Shown piece after piece: positions 37,290-49,266 of a DNA stretch of 64,000 nucleotides. The notes under the pieces were generated by a model. The model worked only from the letters and a program-made list of their open reading frames with translations. It did no database searches and had not been told where the DNA came from. The DNA lies in contig CAJNOP010000324.1 of NCBI GenBank assembly GCA_905250075.1, positions 127,249 to 191,248 of the forward strand, written 5' to 3'. Numbering within the stretch: position 1 is the stretch's first letter; each line of letters opens with the position of its first letter. A program made the translations under genes and the position numbers. This DNA comes from Rotaria sp. Silwood1 (taxonomy: Eukaryota > Rotifera > Eurotatoria > Philodinida > Philodinidae).

Positions 37290-37531
37290 ATGTGGGTATG
37301 GGTGGGTGTGGGTGTGGGTGTGGGTATGGGTGGGATGTGGATGTGGGATGTTGGTGTGGGTGTGTGGGTGTGGGTGTGGGTGTGGGTGGGAGCGTGGGTG
37401 CGTTCTTGGTGTTCTCTGCAACCACACTCCACGCCCATGCCCGCACCCACGACCACACCCACACCGACCCACACCGACCCACACCCACACCGACCCACAC
37501 CGACCCACACCCACACCCCACACCCACATCC
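37290..37531. repeat. Large telomere-like palindrome F
   Basis: The G-rich half, about 37290-37395, is a degenerate (TGTGGG)n array such as GTGGGTGTGGGTGTGGGTAT. After a spacer of about 30 bp (GTTCTTGGTGTTCTCTGCAA) comes the C-rich half, about 37424-37531, with repeats of CCCACACCGA and CCCACACCCACA. The ends match as GATGTGGGT and ACCCACATC. It creates long spurious open frames of Val-Gly-Trp or His-Pro-Thr repeats on both strands, which are not genes. It is the longest member of the family here. Confidence 0.9.
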
Positions 37532-39593
37532 GCATACTTTGTATAATATGGAAAAGAACGAAAAAGTAATTCGAGCGATTATTCAGTTCGGCAGAAAAAA
37601 ATGACTCATTATGTAGTGATATAAAGAAGAGAACAATCAATAGCCGGTAGTAGATAACGAAAAGGTCATTAAGTGTATTTGTTAAAAGTTAACTGTCCAT
37701 GAAACTGAACATCTCGAAAAAATTTTCTAAGAAAACTGAATCGGGTTGAATGGGTTAAACACACCTCTTTAAAACAAATTAATTGATAGTGAGAAAAAGG
37801 CATGAGTTCTATATTACATGCTTTAATGGAAGAACAAATCAACGAGTAATTTTAGTTTGACAGCAGCTATCAATCATTATTTTCAAAATTGTAAATAATT
37901 ATCGATTTCAATTTGAAGATAACGGACACAATTGAGTACTTTTTGGGGAATACATTGAAAAGTACTGGTTGAAATATGATACAGATGAGTAGCATACATG
38001 AATATAGACACTGCTCTTTTATTAGTTATGTGATTTATTACTGTATTTAAACTTGATCATTTAAATATTTACTAAGTGAGAAAGAACAAAAAAATCTTAC
38101 TTTTTAAATAGTCTAGTTACTCATAACATAACAGAAAACAAATCGAAAAAATGATCGTCTATAAAATAATAAACTATATAACAACTATGATTATAGTCGA
38201 AAGTAAATAATTCATATGATTTTTGAACAATTATTTTTCAACTATATGCATCGGTAATAATACAATTGAAGATTTTCTTCGCATTATTTTTCTCCAAAAA
38301 TAACTCCAATTGACTTAAGAATGAAAAATAAAATTCCAATATGCTTTGGAAAGCAATCATTCTATATTTCTCTTGATCACATTGACATGGCAAATTTTTA
38401 TAGAAAGAAAAAAAAACAATCATTTCTATGGAAATTTTGATTAATCTTTCATTGAAGACGAGTTACATCAGATTTCAAAGATTTTCAGTTTTTTCGTCTA
38501 GCAAAAAAAGATCTGTCAATATTCAAATTGAATTTGTCTTTTTCATTTATTTCTAATTTAATCATTTCATGTAAATTTCTAAAGATATTTTATACGAACA
38601 GAATATTTCTGTACAGGAATTTTCTTAATCCGACTATGATTGAAGGTATTCTCTTCATTCACACTCTTATGCTTCATTAGAGCGCCTCGGGTTGGTCTCG
38701 TACCTAATTCGGTTCGATTCCAGATCTGAACATTCTCTATTGACTCGGTCCGAAAATTTTCAACCTGATAGATTCTACTTCTTGCAAATCTATCTTCTTT
38801 GTGCATCAATGTGACATATTATTTATTGACGAATTCCTAGCTTTTTATGATGAAGAAATGGCTGCTTTGATAGATGTTCTATGAAAAATTAAAGAAAATC
38901 TATATTAAGCATAACAGATGTTATCCAAATACTTTTTATATGCAAACATTGAGTTTCTTCTTATTGAAAACACTCTCAAAATTGATTTATCTACAAATTT
39001 TATTCCTTTTTCTTTTTCTTTCCAACAAATATTATTTAATTTATGAATATACTCGGTAATTTTTTTTTCAATACGATTCTTATCAAAATAAAGTAATAAT
39101 TCATGTGATCTTATTTAAATAATAAAAGAATCTAAAACAAAATACTGATCATCTATTGAAAGACAAGTATGTACAAAGAATAAAGAACATAGTCTCCGTT
39201 TCTATTATGGAATTATTGTAAAGAATGATATTTACATGTTCTCTTGTTATTTATGATGATTGTTGAACTAATAACATTGATATGATATTGATGTTAATTG
39301 AGTTCGTTACAGAGAGTGCCATCAAAATGCTGTAAGCGGCTTCACCAATTTAATGCCAGTCAGCCTGATCCATTATCTATTAAAAGACTCAGTCAATAAT
39401 GAACTATGAGTTAATGATTCGCTTTTTCATTTTTACTTCAAAATTCTTGAATATGATCGGTCATTTTAGTTAACATTTTTTGACTTCTATTATTGACAAA
39501 AGGAAAGCGTCAGATGACATTCATCAAACGTGTTATTTTTCATCGAAAGAGTAAATCAGCAAAACAGCACGAACATTGAAATTTTTTCTACGG

Positions 39594-39649
39594 AAAAACT
39601 TCATCTACACTTGTGGTTAAATTTAATCACAAGTGTAGATGAAGTTTTT
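39594..39649. repeat. Near-perfect 56 bp palindrome
   Basis: Two perfect 22 bp arms (39594-39615, starting AAAAACTTCATC, and 39628-39649) flank a 12-base centre, GTTAAATTTAAT. The centre is itself self-complementary except at its outermost pair. It would form a long hairpin or cruciform. There is no adjacent gene, and no T tract or context that would make it a terminator. Confidence 0.85.
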
Positions 39650-40139
39650 GGATGTGGATTAATTGAAAGAAAAAGCTCATAGCAACATTCATGCTATTCT
39701 GATTTTTCATTACTTTATCTTTTACATCTTTGTTCTCCTCTACAATGCACTTTTGTGCTTATGTGGGTCACGCACTTTTTTCACTGAAAAGCCTTTTGAT
39801 GAATAAGCACTATATCCATGATAAGCACGAAATAAGAAACTACATGTGAAACATTGCTAAAGATACAATTTTAAATATGACTTTAATTGAAAACTTATAT
39901 CCTTATCGTAAAGATTACTATTAATCTTTAAGAGCACAACTATAGAACTATGCTATGTAAGGTAGAAGAAATGCATAGTATTTAGATAATGATTTAATTA
40001 AAAAATTTAAATGGCATGTAGGTCATATATTATAGGGCAAAATAGATCATGGAAAATATGTCATTGTGAATTATAATCATTCAGCTCATATATCAAGATA
40101 TTTCGACAGAGGTGTCATGGTGTGTGTATCGGTGTTTCA

Positions 40140-40260
40140 AGAATAGCTTAATACTTGAATACTTAAGCTCATCATTCGAATAGTTGAATAATTGAGTATT
40201 TGAAATTCAGTTTTTCAGATGTTGGATATTTAATAATTCAATTTAAGTTTTAGGTTGAAC
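40140..40260 (+). repeat. Degenerate GAATA/TTGAA simple repeat
   Basis: Repeated words such as CTTGAATACTTAAG, TTCGAATAGTTGAATAATTG and AGTATTTGAAATTC over about 120 bases. Imperfect, non-coding. Confidence 0.45.
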
Positions 40261-43080
40261 ATATATGTTTGAATTATTGCCATAATGTACATTTATTTTT
40301 CAAATAGTAATTACTTTATTACATGGATTATTATAAGAAAACCAGACGGCTGCATTGTGAAAATTCTCATGTCCTTTATAGATGAGCAATGTTTCATAGT
40401 AATGTATACAATTTCAAAAGTAATTTGAGTAGAATATTTTTAAAATTTGAAACTCAAATGGATTTTTTCATTAGTCTAACTTTTAATACTACATATCAAT
40501 GCTTCTGTAATATATTAATAATTATTATACTTATTTCTCAAAAAGTTATAACCATTTGGATAATTAATCAAACAAATGATATTCATAAAAATATTTCTAG
40601 AAAATTTGTAAGTTTTCATCTGACATAATCAATTTTTAATTTCTTTCGTTAATAACAAAAATAACTTCAAAATAGTTCTTGTTTAGTTGTTATATATATA
40701 ATGTACGAAACTAGTACATGTAAACATGTATTTATCGCAAATCTGTACACGAAACACAATTTTTAGTCTTTTTTTTTGTATAAGCAAGAATTCAATTTTT
40801 AGTACTATGTATGGCTATGTATTTCTCTTTAAAAATTTATTTCAATATAAATAAGAACGTTGGAATAGTTCAAAAAAAAACTCATCTATTTTTTTCGCAT
40901 TCTCAACTAATATTTGTTTGCATTTATATCTATACATGTCTCATAGTTAACAAATGAGCATTGTATATTTCAGTTTTGATTGTACTTTTAACATAACTAG
41001 ATGGTATATGTAACGGATACATTTCATTCGTTTTCTGCTCATTCTAACCTTTTCTTGCATGCAAAGACGAATATAAACTAGTCAGTGACATGTTCTACAT
41101 ACATCACATGTAAAAGTGTTTCGTAAATATTAAATACAATATGTTTCAATGATGTTAGAAGGTGTAATCTACATACTATGAATATTGAATATTTTGTGAC
41201 CTATTTTTCTTCTTGTCTGTGTGTGTTTCAGTATATGCACACAGCAATATTCATATATTATTTATGCGTACTTTCTCTGCGTGACACACACTGTCTTCTT
41301 TGGTTCGTTGCATTTCTTTTCATAAAGAGATACAGGAATAATTAATAAAACTCTTCATCTGGTGTGCGAGTCATTTGTAAATTGAAGGAAATTGCGAGTT
41401 TGTCAGAAAAAAATTGATATGAATGCATGAGATCCTTTTTAACGAGAAAAAACCTATTATCATAAGAGTAAAATTGTTTTTAACACTTGTGGCTATTAAA
41501 AAATCAACAATGCGAATGAGTCTGAATTGTTTTTCAACAAATAAAAAACAAAAAAAGAGTTAGTATCTATGTCATAATGATCAACAGCAAACATATACTA
41601 AAAATACGTTAATTTCAATTATTCATTCATATAATTATTAAGATAGGATATAAACTCGCTCGGAAATTAATGTCTTTTAAATAACTTTCTTTTCTATAAA
41701 TAGAAACAAAAGAAACTCGAGTAACTTGTTTGTTTCGTTACGATACAAATTTGTTTTCAGAATACATTATTATTATTAAGTAGATTAGAGAAATATGTTG
41801 AGAAAAAAAAAAGATTAAATAAAATATTCTAAGCCGATAAAAGTCATAAGGAGTTACTAAGGAAAAAAATTTTAGTTTGAACAATTTCATTTTAAATATT
41901 TTTTTGTCATAAGATGATTTGAAAGCATTTATTTATAAATATAATGGCGTAAAAATTTTCTTTTTCAAATTTTTTGCTCGTTTCTTAGTTCAAACAAACC
42001 TTTTTATAGATTTTTCTTAAATTCTTAAGATTTCCGATGATTGTTTCGAATGCAAAGTCATTTCTTTTTTTTCTGACATATATCTATTAATTTTTTTTTA
42101 TAGCGCATATAGAGAAGATATAAGACGAGGAGCATTATGCTTCGTCTAATCAATAGGAGAGTATGCAGGTCACCTCTTACAAGGAAACAATTTATTTCGA
42201 TGTTTAGTAATTAAAAAAATGTCATTTATGCTGTTCTCTGTTGCATAAATTTCTATAAAACTGTTTTATTTTCTTTTTTCAATTGACTTAGATTGTTTTC
42301 TGTGATGAAAGGTAGATAACAAAATTGAAATGTTGGTGAAATGTATCGTAGTGTAATAGAATCTAGATTTTCTATACATATTCTCAACTCAGTAGAATTC
42401 TCAGGTGAAGACATACGGACCGTTTCTGATCAGAAAACTTGGGAAAATTGTAAGAACTTGGCAGCAGGAATTTAATGATCGAATCCTGTGATCGGCTTTG
42501 TTCACTTACGACCAAAACAAGAAAAATTCAGCTACTGAATTTATCCTTTCAAATTGCTACCATTTACTTGAGTTTTCCGACGAGAAACAGTGTCTTTCGA
42601 GCGAAAAATGTCGGAAATTTACGGAAGCGGATGCCGAAATCATTAACGTAGATAAAAGTAACCCTTTATTCACCTTTACGTCCTTTTCTATTGATGAGAA
42701 GATTCATTTTAATAAAGAAACATCTCAAAGAGTTATCACAAGAAGCTGTAATAATCTAAGAATAATGAGCTACATAGATTTTTCTTTCTCGAAAATTTCC
42801 CGAACCAAAAGCTGACACTCTTATTCAAAAACAATTTTAATAACATTAGCAGTTCTGTAATCATACAAACTCTTTATTAGTATGAAACTGTTTTTATACA
42901 AGTAGTATTTTTGATTTTGCATATCTTTCTGAGTCGAAGTATACAATCCCTATACGATACGGTAATCCTTAACAATTGAACTGGGTCCTATTGAATAAAA
43001 TAATTTCGATCATTGGATAAGACGTTTAGTGTATTTTCTTTTATTTCAGCTATTTTATACATTTCTTTTTCTTTTCTCTT

Positions 43081-44133
43081 ATGGCATCCATCGAAACACT
43101 TGTTTGGATTACCGAACAAGTTAGTATATGTGGATATTTAATATTATTAAGCAGTGGAATTATTGGTTCATGTGCTAATATATATATATTTTCTCGAAAA
43201 CGTCTTCGACGAAATTCATGTTTTCATTATATTTTTATTGCAAGTATATTTGATTTTTTAAATATATCATTTTCAGTATCAACTCGTCTAATGGTTGATG
43301 GATTTAAATTTGATCCATTTGCAGCAAGTTCTATTGGATGTCGAATTCGAACATATATGTAAGTTTTTAATAGATTAATAGAAATATTTTGTTTATTTTT
43401 AATTAGAGCATTTGTTGTATCGTTTTGTCCAATGGGTTGTCGTTGTTTAGCTATTATTGATCGATATTTATGTACATCACGTTCATTTTTATTACGAAAT
43501 TTAAGTTCAGTAAAAGTAGCTGATCGTCTTTTATTTATTAATTGTTCATTATGGTTTTTAATTGGTATTCCAATGTTAGTAGTTTTTGATTCTATTCATG
43601 TAAATTCTAATCAAGTTACATGTAATACATTGAATAAAGAATTTACTAATTATTTTTCATTTTTTGTCAATCCTGTACTTTATTTTTTCATGCCAGTTAT
43701 CATTATAATTATATTTTCTACATTAACATATAGAAATATATGCATTGTCAATAGAAGATTCAATGTTAAAATGAAACAATTAGCATATGTAAGTTTTTCT
43801 TTTTTCATCAGAATATAATAATAGTATTCTTAATTCTTACAGATGATTATTATTGAAACTATTATATTTGTTATTTCTTCGATACCACATGGAACTCGAT
43901 TTATATATATATTATTAACAAATTCAATCAATAAAAATGATTATAGAAAAGCACAAGAAAATTTATTTTATCAAATAAGTCGAATAACATTTTTCTTTAA
44001 TTCAGCTTTTTCATTTTATATTTATTTTTTATTGTCAACTGAAGTTCGTTCGATCATTAAACATGTTTTTATAAAAAAACAACATCGAATAGTTCCAATT
44101 GCTCTTAATATGCGGTATCCAATCAACTCATAA
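43081..44133 (+). CDS. Rhodopsin-family G-protein-coupled receptor, 3 exons
   Basis: Predicted 316-residue seven-membrane receptor. Exons are 43081-43358, 43407-43788 and 43843-44133, with GT-AG introns of 48 and 54 bp in frame. TM1 (about 16-38) contains IIGSCANIYIF, the position of the usual GN motif. TM3 ends in CRCLAIIDRYL, with the G-protein-coupling DRY at 111-113. TM4 and TM5 follow (about 128-148, 175-198), then TM6 starting at exon 3 (MIIIETIIFVISSIPHGTRF) and TM7 ending FYIYFLLSTEVRS. The style fits the large rotifer set of peptide-type orphan receptors; the ligand is unknown. The canonical NPxxY of TM7 is not evident. AATAAA overlaps the stop region. No signal peptide; start at the first ATG before TM1. 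Confidence 0.85.
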
Positions 44134-44915
44134 TAAATCACAAAAAACAATTATTATACAATCATAAATCATGAACTTAAACTAATTTGTAGATTCATGT
44201 GGTCTTAAATAAATTAAAAAGAAAATTATTCGAACGTTGAAAACTTGCATTATACATTCAAAAACGATTCGTATATACATTTGATAAAATCGATCCATAG
44301 AAACAAGCTATATTAATAGACTAAAAACGCGTATATAACGCTAGAGCCTTTCATTATAAGTCATGTAGCACCTGATTCAAAATTGAATTTTACGAGAAAA
44401 AAAATTAAGTATCGCCGTCATGCTTTGACTAGATGTGCCAATTTTTTCATTACTAATAAAAGTGTGATCATAGTTCATATGTATTGAATACCGTTAAAAA
44501 CAAACTCTTTTGAAGTATTATCGTTGATCTAAATATCATTCAGGAGTTTTGAAAAAAACAATCTATTCTAGTGGTTAAAATCTATGGCACAGCTAATTTT
44601 TTCGAGCAGTTTTTCATACCATAGCCGTTTAGTTTCATATTCACAGCAACAAAAAATTATCTTTTGTTACACACTGTGCCGTGAAAGTTCTAGTCCTAAA
44701 GGATGAGAGTCCGTTGAAAAAACTGTTAATGTACCCTTGTGCTCTTATGCATCACATGCGGAACCAGCCCAACTGTAATCCGTTGTTTGACATCATATTA
44801 AGTCCTAGAGGAAATCTGGGTGAGACTAAAAAAAAGCTTATTGACAAATCCAATAAGTGGATTTTGACTTGAAGGTTCACCCATGGATTGGTTTCATGAT
44901 TGTTAGGATATTTTG
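44134..44915. other. Spacer between GPCR and palindrome G
   Basis: AT-rich, with a poly(A) signal directly after the GPCR stop. A 63-codon open frame at 44681-44872 is not supported. Confidence 0.5.
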
Positions 44916-45048
44916 AAGGGTGTGGGTGTACATGCGGTAGTGTGGGAAAGGAGTCTCTATATCCAAGCTCACCCAGACTAACACTCACACCCTCATCCAC
45001 ACCCACACCCTCACCCACACCCATCCACACCCTCACACCCACACCCTT
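44916..45048. repeat. Telomere-like palindrome G
   Basis: Starts AAGGGTGTGGGTGT and ends ACACCCACACCCTT, a perfect 14 bp terminal match. The C-rich half, about 44970-45048, is longer and carries several CACCCTC variants. It lies about 150 bp beyond the 3' end of the transporter gene. Confidence 0.85.
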
Positions 45049-45197
45049 ATATTTTTTCCAATTTCGTTCCACATAAAAAAAGATAAACATCACTTTCGTA
45101 TAAAATATATATAATCAAGGAAGAAAAAAACATTAGTTTTTTAATTTCCATTAACGAATAAATGAAGAAAAATCAAGAAAATCATCAAAGCATCAAT

Positions 45198-46883
45198 CTA
45201 TAGCGAACATGAACGTTCTATGTTGTTGGTGATAGTAGGCGATTCTTGTTCATTACCCTGAATTGTCTTTATCTTATAATCATGATGCTTTCCATTAAGT
45301 GTTTGTTTATAAGTCGTCAAATGCCAATCATCAACGGGTAATGCTTGCAGTTGGTGCATCGTTTGCCATGAGATAGTAAACCAAGCCAAGCCCAACATAA
45401 AACAAATACCTACCTCAATGAAATAGGCCTGTTCTTTGGGAAACCAATTGGCAGTATAGAGCACGAGACTGGCCGGTACAGCTTGACCCGCATTGCTTAT
45501 AGATGCGAGTAATGTGTAATATGTACCACCGATACGTTCATCACTGATTTGAGCACAGAACCCACCACGTGCTGCGCCCTGTGCATAGACAAAAGCATAA
45601 TCGAGACCAAAAAGAAGAAAGAGAAGAAAATAGAAAACGGCTGGATACAAATATAGACGATAACCAAAGAAAACAAAAATGGCGATGAATGCACATAAAA
45701 CGAGTCGAGGAATATAAGACCAAGCAAAGAAGATCAATGGGCGAGAAGTTTGCATGAGAAGAAGAGGTACGCTAATTTTCACTATCATAAGAGGCATCAT
45801 AACCAGACCCAATGTGTCTCGTGTGATCAAGCCGCGGCTAAAAACAATAAACAAAAGCATATAGGCAGATTTATTCGGTTATTTATTTGTTTTTGCACAA
45901 GTATGCAAGACATGCCAATATGAATGTTCTTCTGTAATTGGGCAGAAAACTTACTCTATTGAATCAATATGTGATGAAATTTCATGAATTTACTGCAAGA
46001 TCATGTGACGTAAGTGATTTTGTGAACAAGAATTTAGATTTTATCGCACTAACCTGATTAATGTGAGATACGTCATAGAAGAAGTGGCCATATAGCCTAC
46101 ATGAGAACCGATAAGAATAAAGCTAAGATGACGAAAGCACTTCTTCTTGAACAATCTGACAATAGACAAATAGGTGCCAAGCAAACTCAAGCGATCTTCA
46201 CTTTGATCATGATCCTTTGCATTGACACTTTGTCGTTCTCGAAAGAATAACAAAATAGCAAAAGCCACAAGTAGAGAAGCCACACCCCAAAATCGTACGA
46301 AATAAGCCAGACTGAAAAGGCCATACGGCTGAGTTGCAATGCCCAGTGGCTGGCGAAGCAATCGATTGGTCATATTGGCCGATTCGAATGTAAGAAGAAT
46401 TGACGAGCCAAGAAAGCTACCAAATGGCTGCCCTATCATTTGTAAGACTGACTGCCAAATGATATTCGGACCAGCAAACAGTGTCAATGCCCATCCATCG
46501 ACGCAAATGTCTTGTGTAGCTGTGAGAAATATGATGCAAAAGATGAGGATGGTCAGTTCAATAATACGCAGTTGAACTAGCAACAAGTCAATATGAAAAG
46601 AAAGAATTATCAGCATCAAGCCAATTAGAATTTGAACTGGTAGTAACCAGGTTTGTCGTCGACCCAATCGACGAATATAGAAGGCATCGATCATAGGGGC
46701 CCATAGTAGTTTCAAACTGAATGGATACATGGCGAAAGATAATGTGCCTTGTTGCTTCCATGTGGCACCGAAGGAAACTAAATAGACTGGTACAGAATAG
46801 ACTAAGCCCAGTGTGACACCTTGCAGTAGATAAAGCACAAGTACGATCAACATACACAATATGAACGGCGGTCGCGATCGAAC
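45198..46883 (-). CDS. Acetyl-CoA transporter, SLC33A1/AT-1-like (N terminus unresolved)
   Basis: Two exons on the minus strand, 46883-46054 and 45837-45198 (phase 2 junction, 216 bp intron), give 489 residues. In animals this MFS-fold family imports cytosolic acetyl-CoA into the ER/Golgi lumen for protein and glycan acetylation. Diagnostic stretches are LLQGVTLGLVYSVPVYLVSF in the first membrane segment, PFSLKLLWAPMIDAFYIRRL, GRRQTWLLPVQILIGLMLII, FLTATQDICVDGWALTLF, and IGGTYYTLLASISNAG near the end. About 11-12 hydrophobic segments are visible. The exon starts after an AG with VRSRPPFILCML, so at least one short 5' exon is missing; the family has a soluble leader there. I could not choose one with confidence upstream. 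The C-terminal tail ends SPTITNNIERSCSL. Confidence 0.88.
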
Positions 46884-46889
46884 CTATGT

Positions 46890-49200
46890 ACGAAAAATAA
46901 ATCTCGTTTATGATTGTTTTTCAGTTGAAATTTATTGTATGACTCGATTGAGCTGCTCATTTTGACATTTTAGAATCAATCAAGAGCTTAGTGTTTTTGT
47001 TTTTGAGTTTTGAAAAGTCTTTCAAATATAACTTCGTCAATCGAATTCGGAACTTTTTCGGGCTAAGCTATAAAGTACAACTGCGAGAAAAAATTGGTTT
47101 TCTGATGAAAAGTTCTCTGAAGGTTGGTAACAGAAGCGTTAAAGGTCCAAAAATGTCCACTTTACTTAGAGTCTGCTAAGAATATGTGTGACTCGACATA
47201 TCTAATTATTTAACATGGTAAAATACATTTAAAGCCCTCTAAGTAAAAAATACCGTTGAGAAATACAAATATGAGATATACTATCAGTGCACGACATAAA
47301 TTTGATGTTCTTTTGGTTGGCTACTAAAATACTTCTGTTCACTAGCAGTCATCCAGTAGAGTAGATATTTCCAGAATCTTTGACAGTTCTCGTTGAGTGT
47401 CGATTAATGTGTTCACGAATGTGAAAACAAAGAGTCATACCGGTTTATCCGTTGGTGCCATCATCAATCGTGATGTTGTTGCGATAGAAGTAGACTAAGA
47501 TAACTTTACTATAACGATGAATACATGTGTTTGCGCAGTTTGTAAGATGATTTCAATACTATTCCTATCTATTGTTCTCTCATTCTCTACGTAGAGAAAT
47601 CCAACACCTCATTCATAGCACCATGTCTTTATTCTCTTCACGCATTGCATTTGATAGCATCATAGAGACGCGCAATACAAAGAAATATTCATCACAAACA
47701 AATAACACCGATTGTAAAGAGAGAAGTCGTTATCTAGCCATGAAAAAACTTAAATGCCATTGTCAGTATATTCAATGTAAACTTAATGAGTTCGTGAAAG
47801 TCTTCATTATGGAACAGTTTGCGTCACACAACGCATGAGGCTTAATTAAAAATGCTTCTTGAATGTTTTGTTAACATTCGATAAGGAACCATCTTTGTTC
47901 GTTAAATCCTTAAATTTAAATTGATTTTTATATTGGCAGTCAATAAATAGTCGAGCTGTATTCATGCTCTATTTTCAAAATATTCAATTTGATTCTGTTA
48001 GGTTAGATATTCTGCAAAAAAATGCTGAAGGCCACGTAATGAATTTCAACGGTGTAGGTGTGGATAATTGCATACGCATTCATTCTATAGCACACATGCT
48101 CACATCCTCAAGAACATGGTTTTTTGTTCCCTTTCAATAGTACAATCTTCCGTCTGCAGCATTGTAAAGTAAGCAAGGAGAAGAATGCATAATCTCTGCA
48201 TTTTACTCCATTGAAGATGCAGTGATTGGGTGGCTTCTTTGTTTGAATGGACGTTTTTCTTTTTTCGATGATTTCTCTCCATTCTATCGTGAGCAGTTAT
48301 GCCAACAGTAGAAAAAAGCAACATCAATGAGCAACAAATCTTGTTGTTTGGCCAGAATAAAATGTGTGTGAGTTTTGGATGGTCTATTTTCTTTCTATCG
48401 CAAGCAAAACATGTATGGATGAAAGCTTGCTGTCTTCTGTACGATATAGTGTTTTGAAAATAAAAACATAATTTTTTCATGAGCCATTAGAAGTCATTTG
48501 AAATGGCTTCAGCTTTCTTTTCTCTTCTCATACTCTTTAGAGTTGCATTAACTCAATGTTGTTCGTAAAAATAGTCACCAAAAGTAATAGGTAAAATGAT
48601 GGATTTAGAAGTTCTTGTCTAATATTTTACTTTACAATTAATGGTCGAAACTTGATTTTATTTGATTGGATATTTTTGACATTATTGTTTTTTTTTGTAT
48701 TCTATTATACATTGACGTCCAGATAAGATTTTTTTTTTGTGAAAAGTTGATACTATTCTGTAGATCTTTTCTGCTAGGAACACCATGTTTCTTACTCAAA
48801 TTCATGTCAAAGAAAGACATGCTATTTCAGCAGACCTACAATTGTTTAAAACTTTCAACCGATCGTTTGAGTCAAAATCGAGTTATTCGTAGATCTAAAG
48901 TATTCAATAGTAGTCACAATTGCAGACATAATTGTATATCAGATTAGTGTTTCGAATTTAAGCATTATAGCAAAAATAATCAAATAGAGACTACTAGTTT
49001 TATTTTAGCAATGTACGTCAGTTTCTTTATGACAAAACGCTAAAATAATCAACGAGAATTCAAAGGTAGATTTTGTACTACAGAGAGTAGAATAGGTCTT
49101 TTTGCATTCAACAAAGGAAGTTCTCAATGGCTTTCAACCTATGTAGCTTTTTTGTTTTGTAAACGATCAATTTACATGTCAATATATATCTAGATTATTA
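46890..49200. other. Divergent intergenic region; expected to hold the missing 5' exon
   Basis: Lies between the minus-strand transporter and the plus-strand ADP-ribosylglycohydrolase homologue. The transporter's first exon and both promoters should be here but are not clear. Open frames at 47572-47838 (+) and 48100-48480 (-) lack motifs. A weak palindrome of the telomere-like family lies at 48051-48110. Confidence 0.45.
48051..48110. repeat. Degenerate telomere-like palindrome H
   Basis: GGTGTAGGTGTGGATAATTG on the left faces CACACATGCTCACATCCTCA on the right. It is strongly decayed, but G-rich then C-rich in the same order as the family. Confidence 0.35.
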
Positions 49201-49266
49201 GTATTGACGAAGAAAAGTGACCACGAGCAAAAGTATTACTTGCAATCAAAACATCGTCACCTTACT

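Larger units (their letters stand above)
37532..43080. other. 5.5 kb AT-rich spacer
   Basis: No gene supported. It contains the 56 bp palindrome at 39594-39649 and a degenerate TTGAATA/GAATACTTGA tract at about 40140-40260. An open frame at 42498-42815 (105 codons, +) is somewhat less AT-rich than its surroundings but carries no motif I recognise. Confidence 0.5.

Noticed and set aside
37170..37640. Several overlapping open frames of 80-156 codons on both strands
   Set aside because: They consist of Val-Gly-Cys-Trp or His-Pro-Thr repeats produced by the telomere-like array; not genes.
38640..38790. Possible tRNA gene (GGTTCGATTCC resembles a B box)
   Set aside because: No matching A box, the T stem does not pair well and there is no acceptor stem.
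42400..42830. Possible inverted-repeat element or 105-codon gene
   Set aside because: The ends (CAGAAAACTTGGGAAAATT and its loose complement near 42790) match poorly and the open frame has no motif.
46885..46990. Candidate first exon of the SLC33A1-like gene on the minus strand
   Set aside because: The available ATG frames do not join in phase to the known exon through a plausible GT donor, and the in-phase frame meets a stop without an ATG.
48100..48480. 126-codon open frame on the minus strand
   Set aside because: No recognisable domain, and it overlaps a decayed telomere-like repeat at its end; not enough to call a gene.
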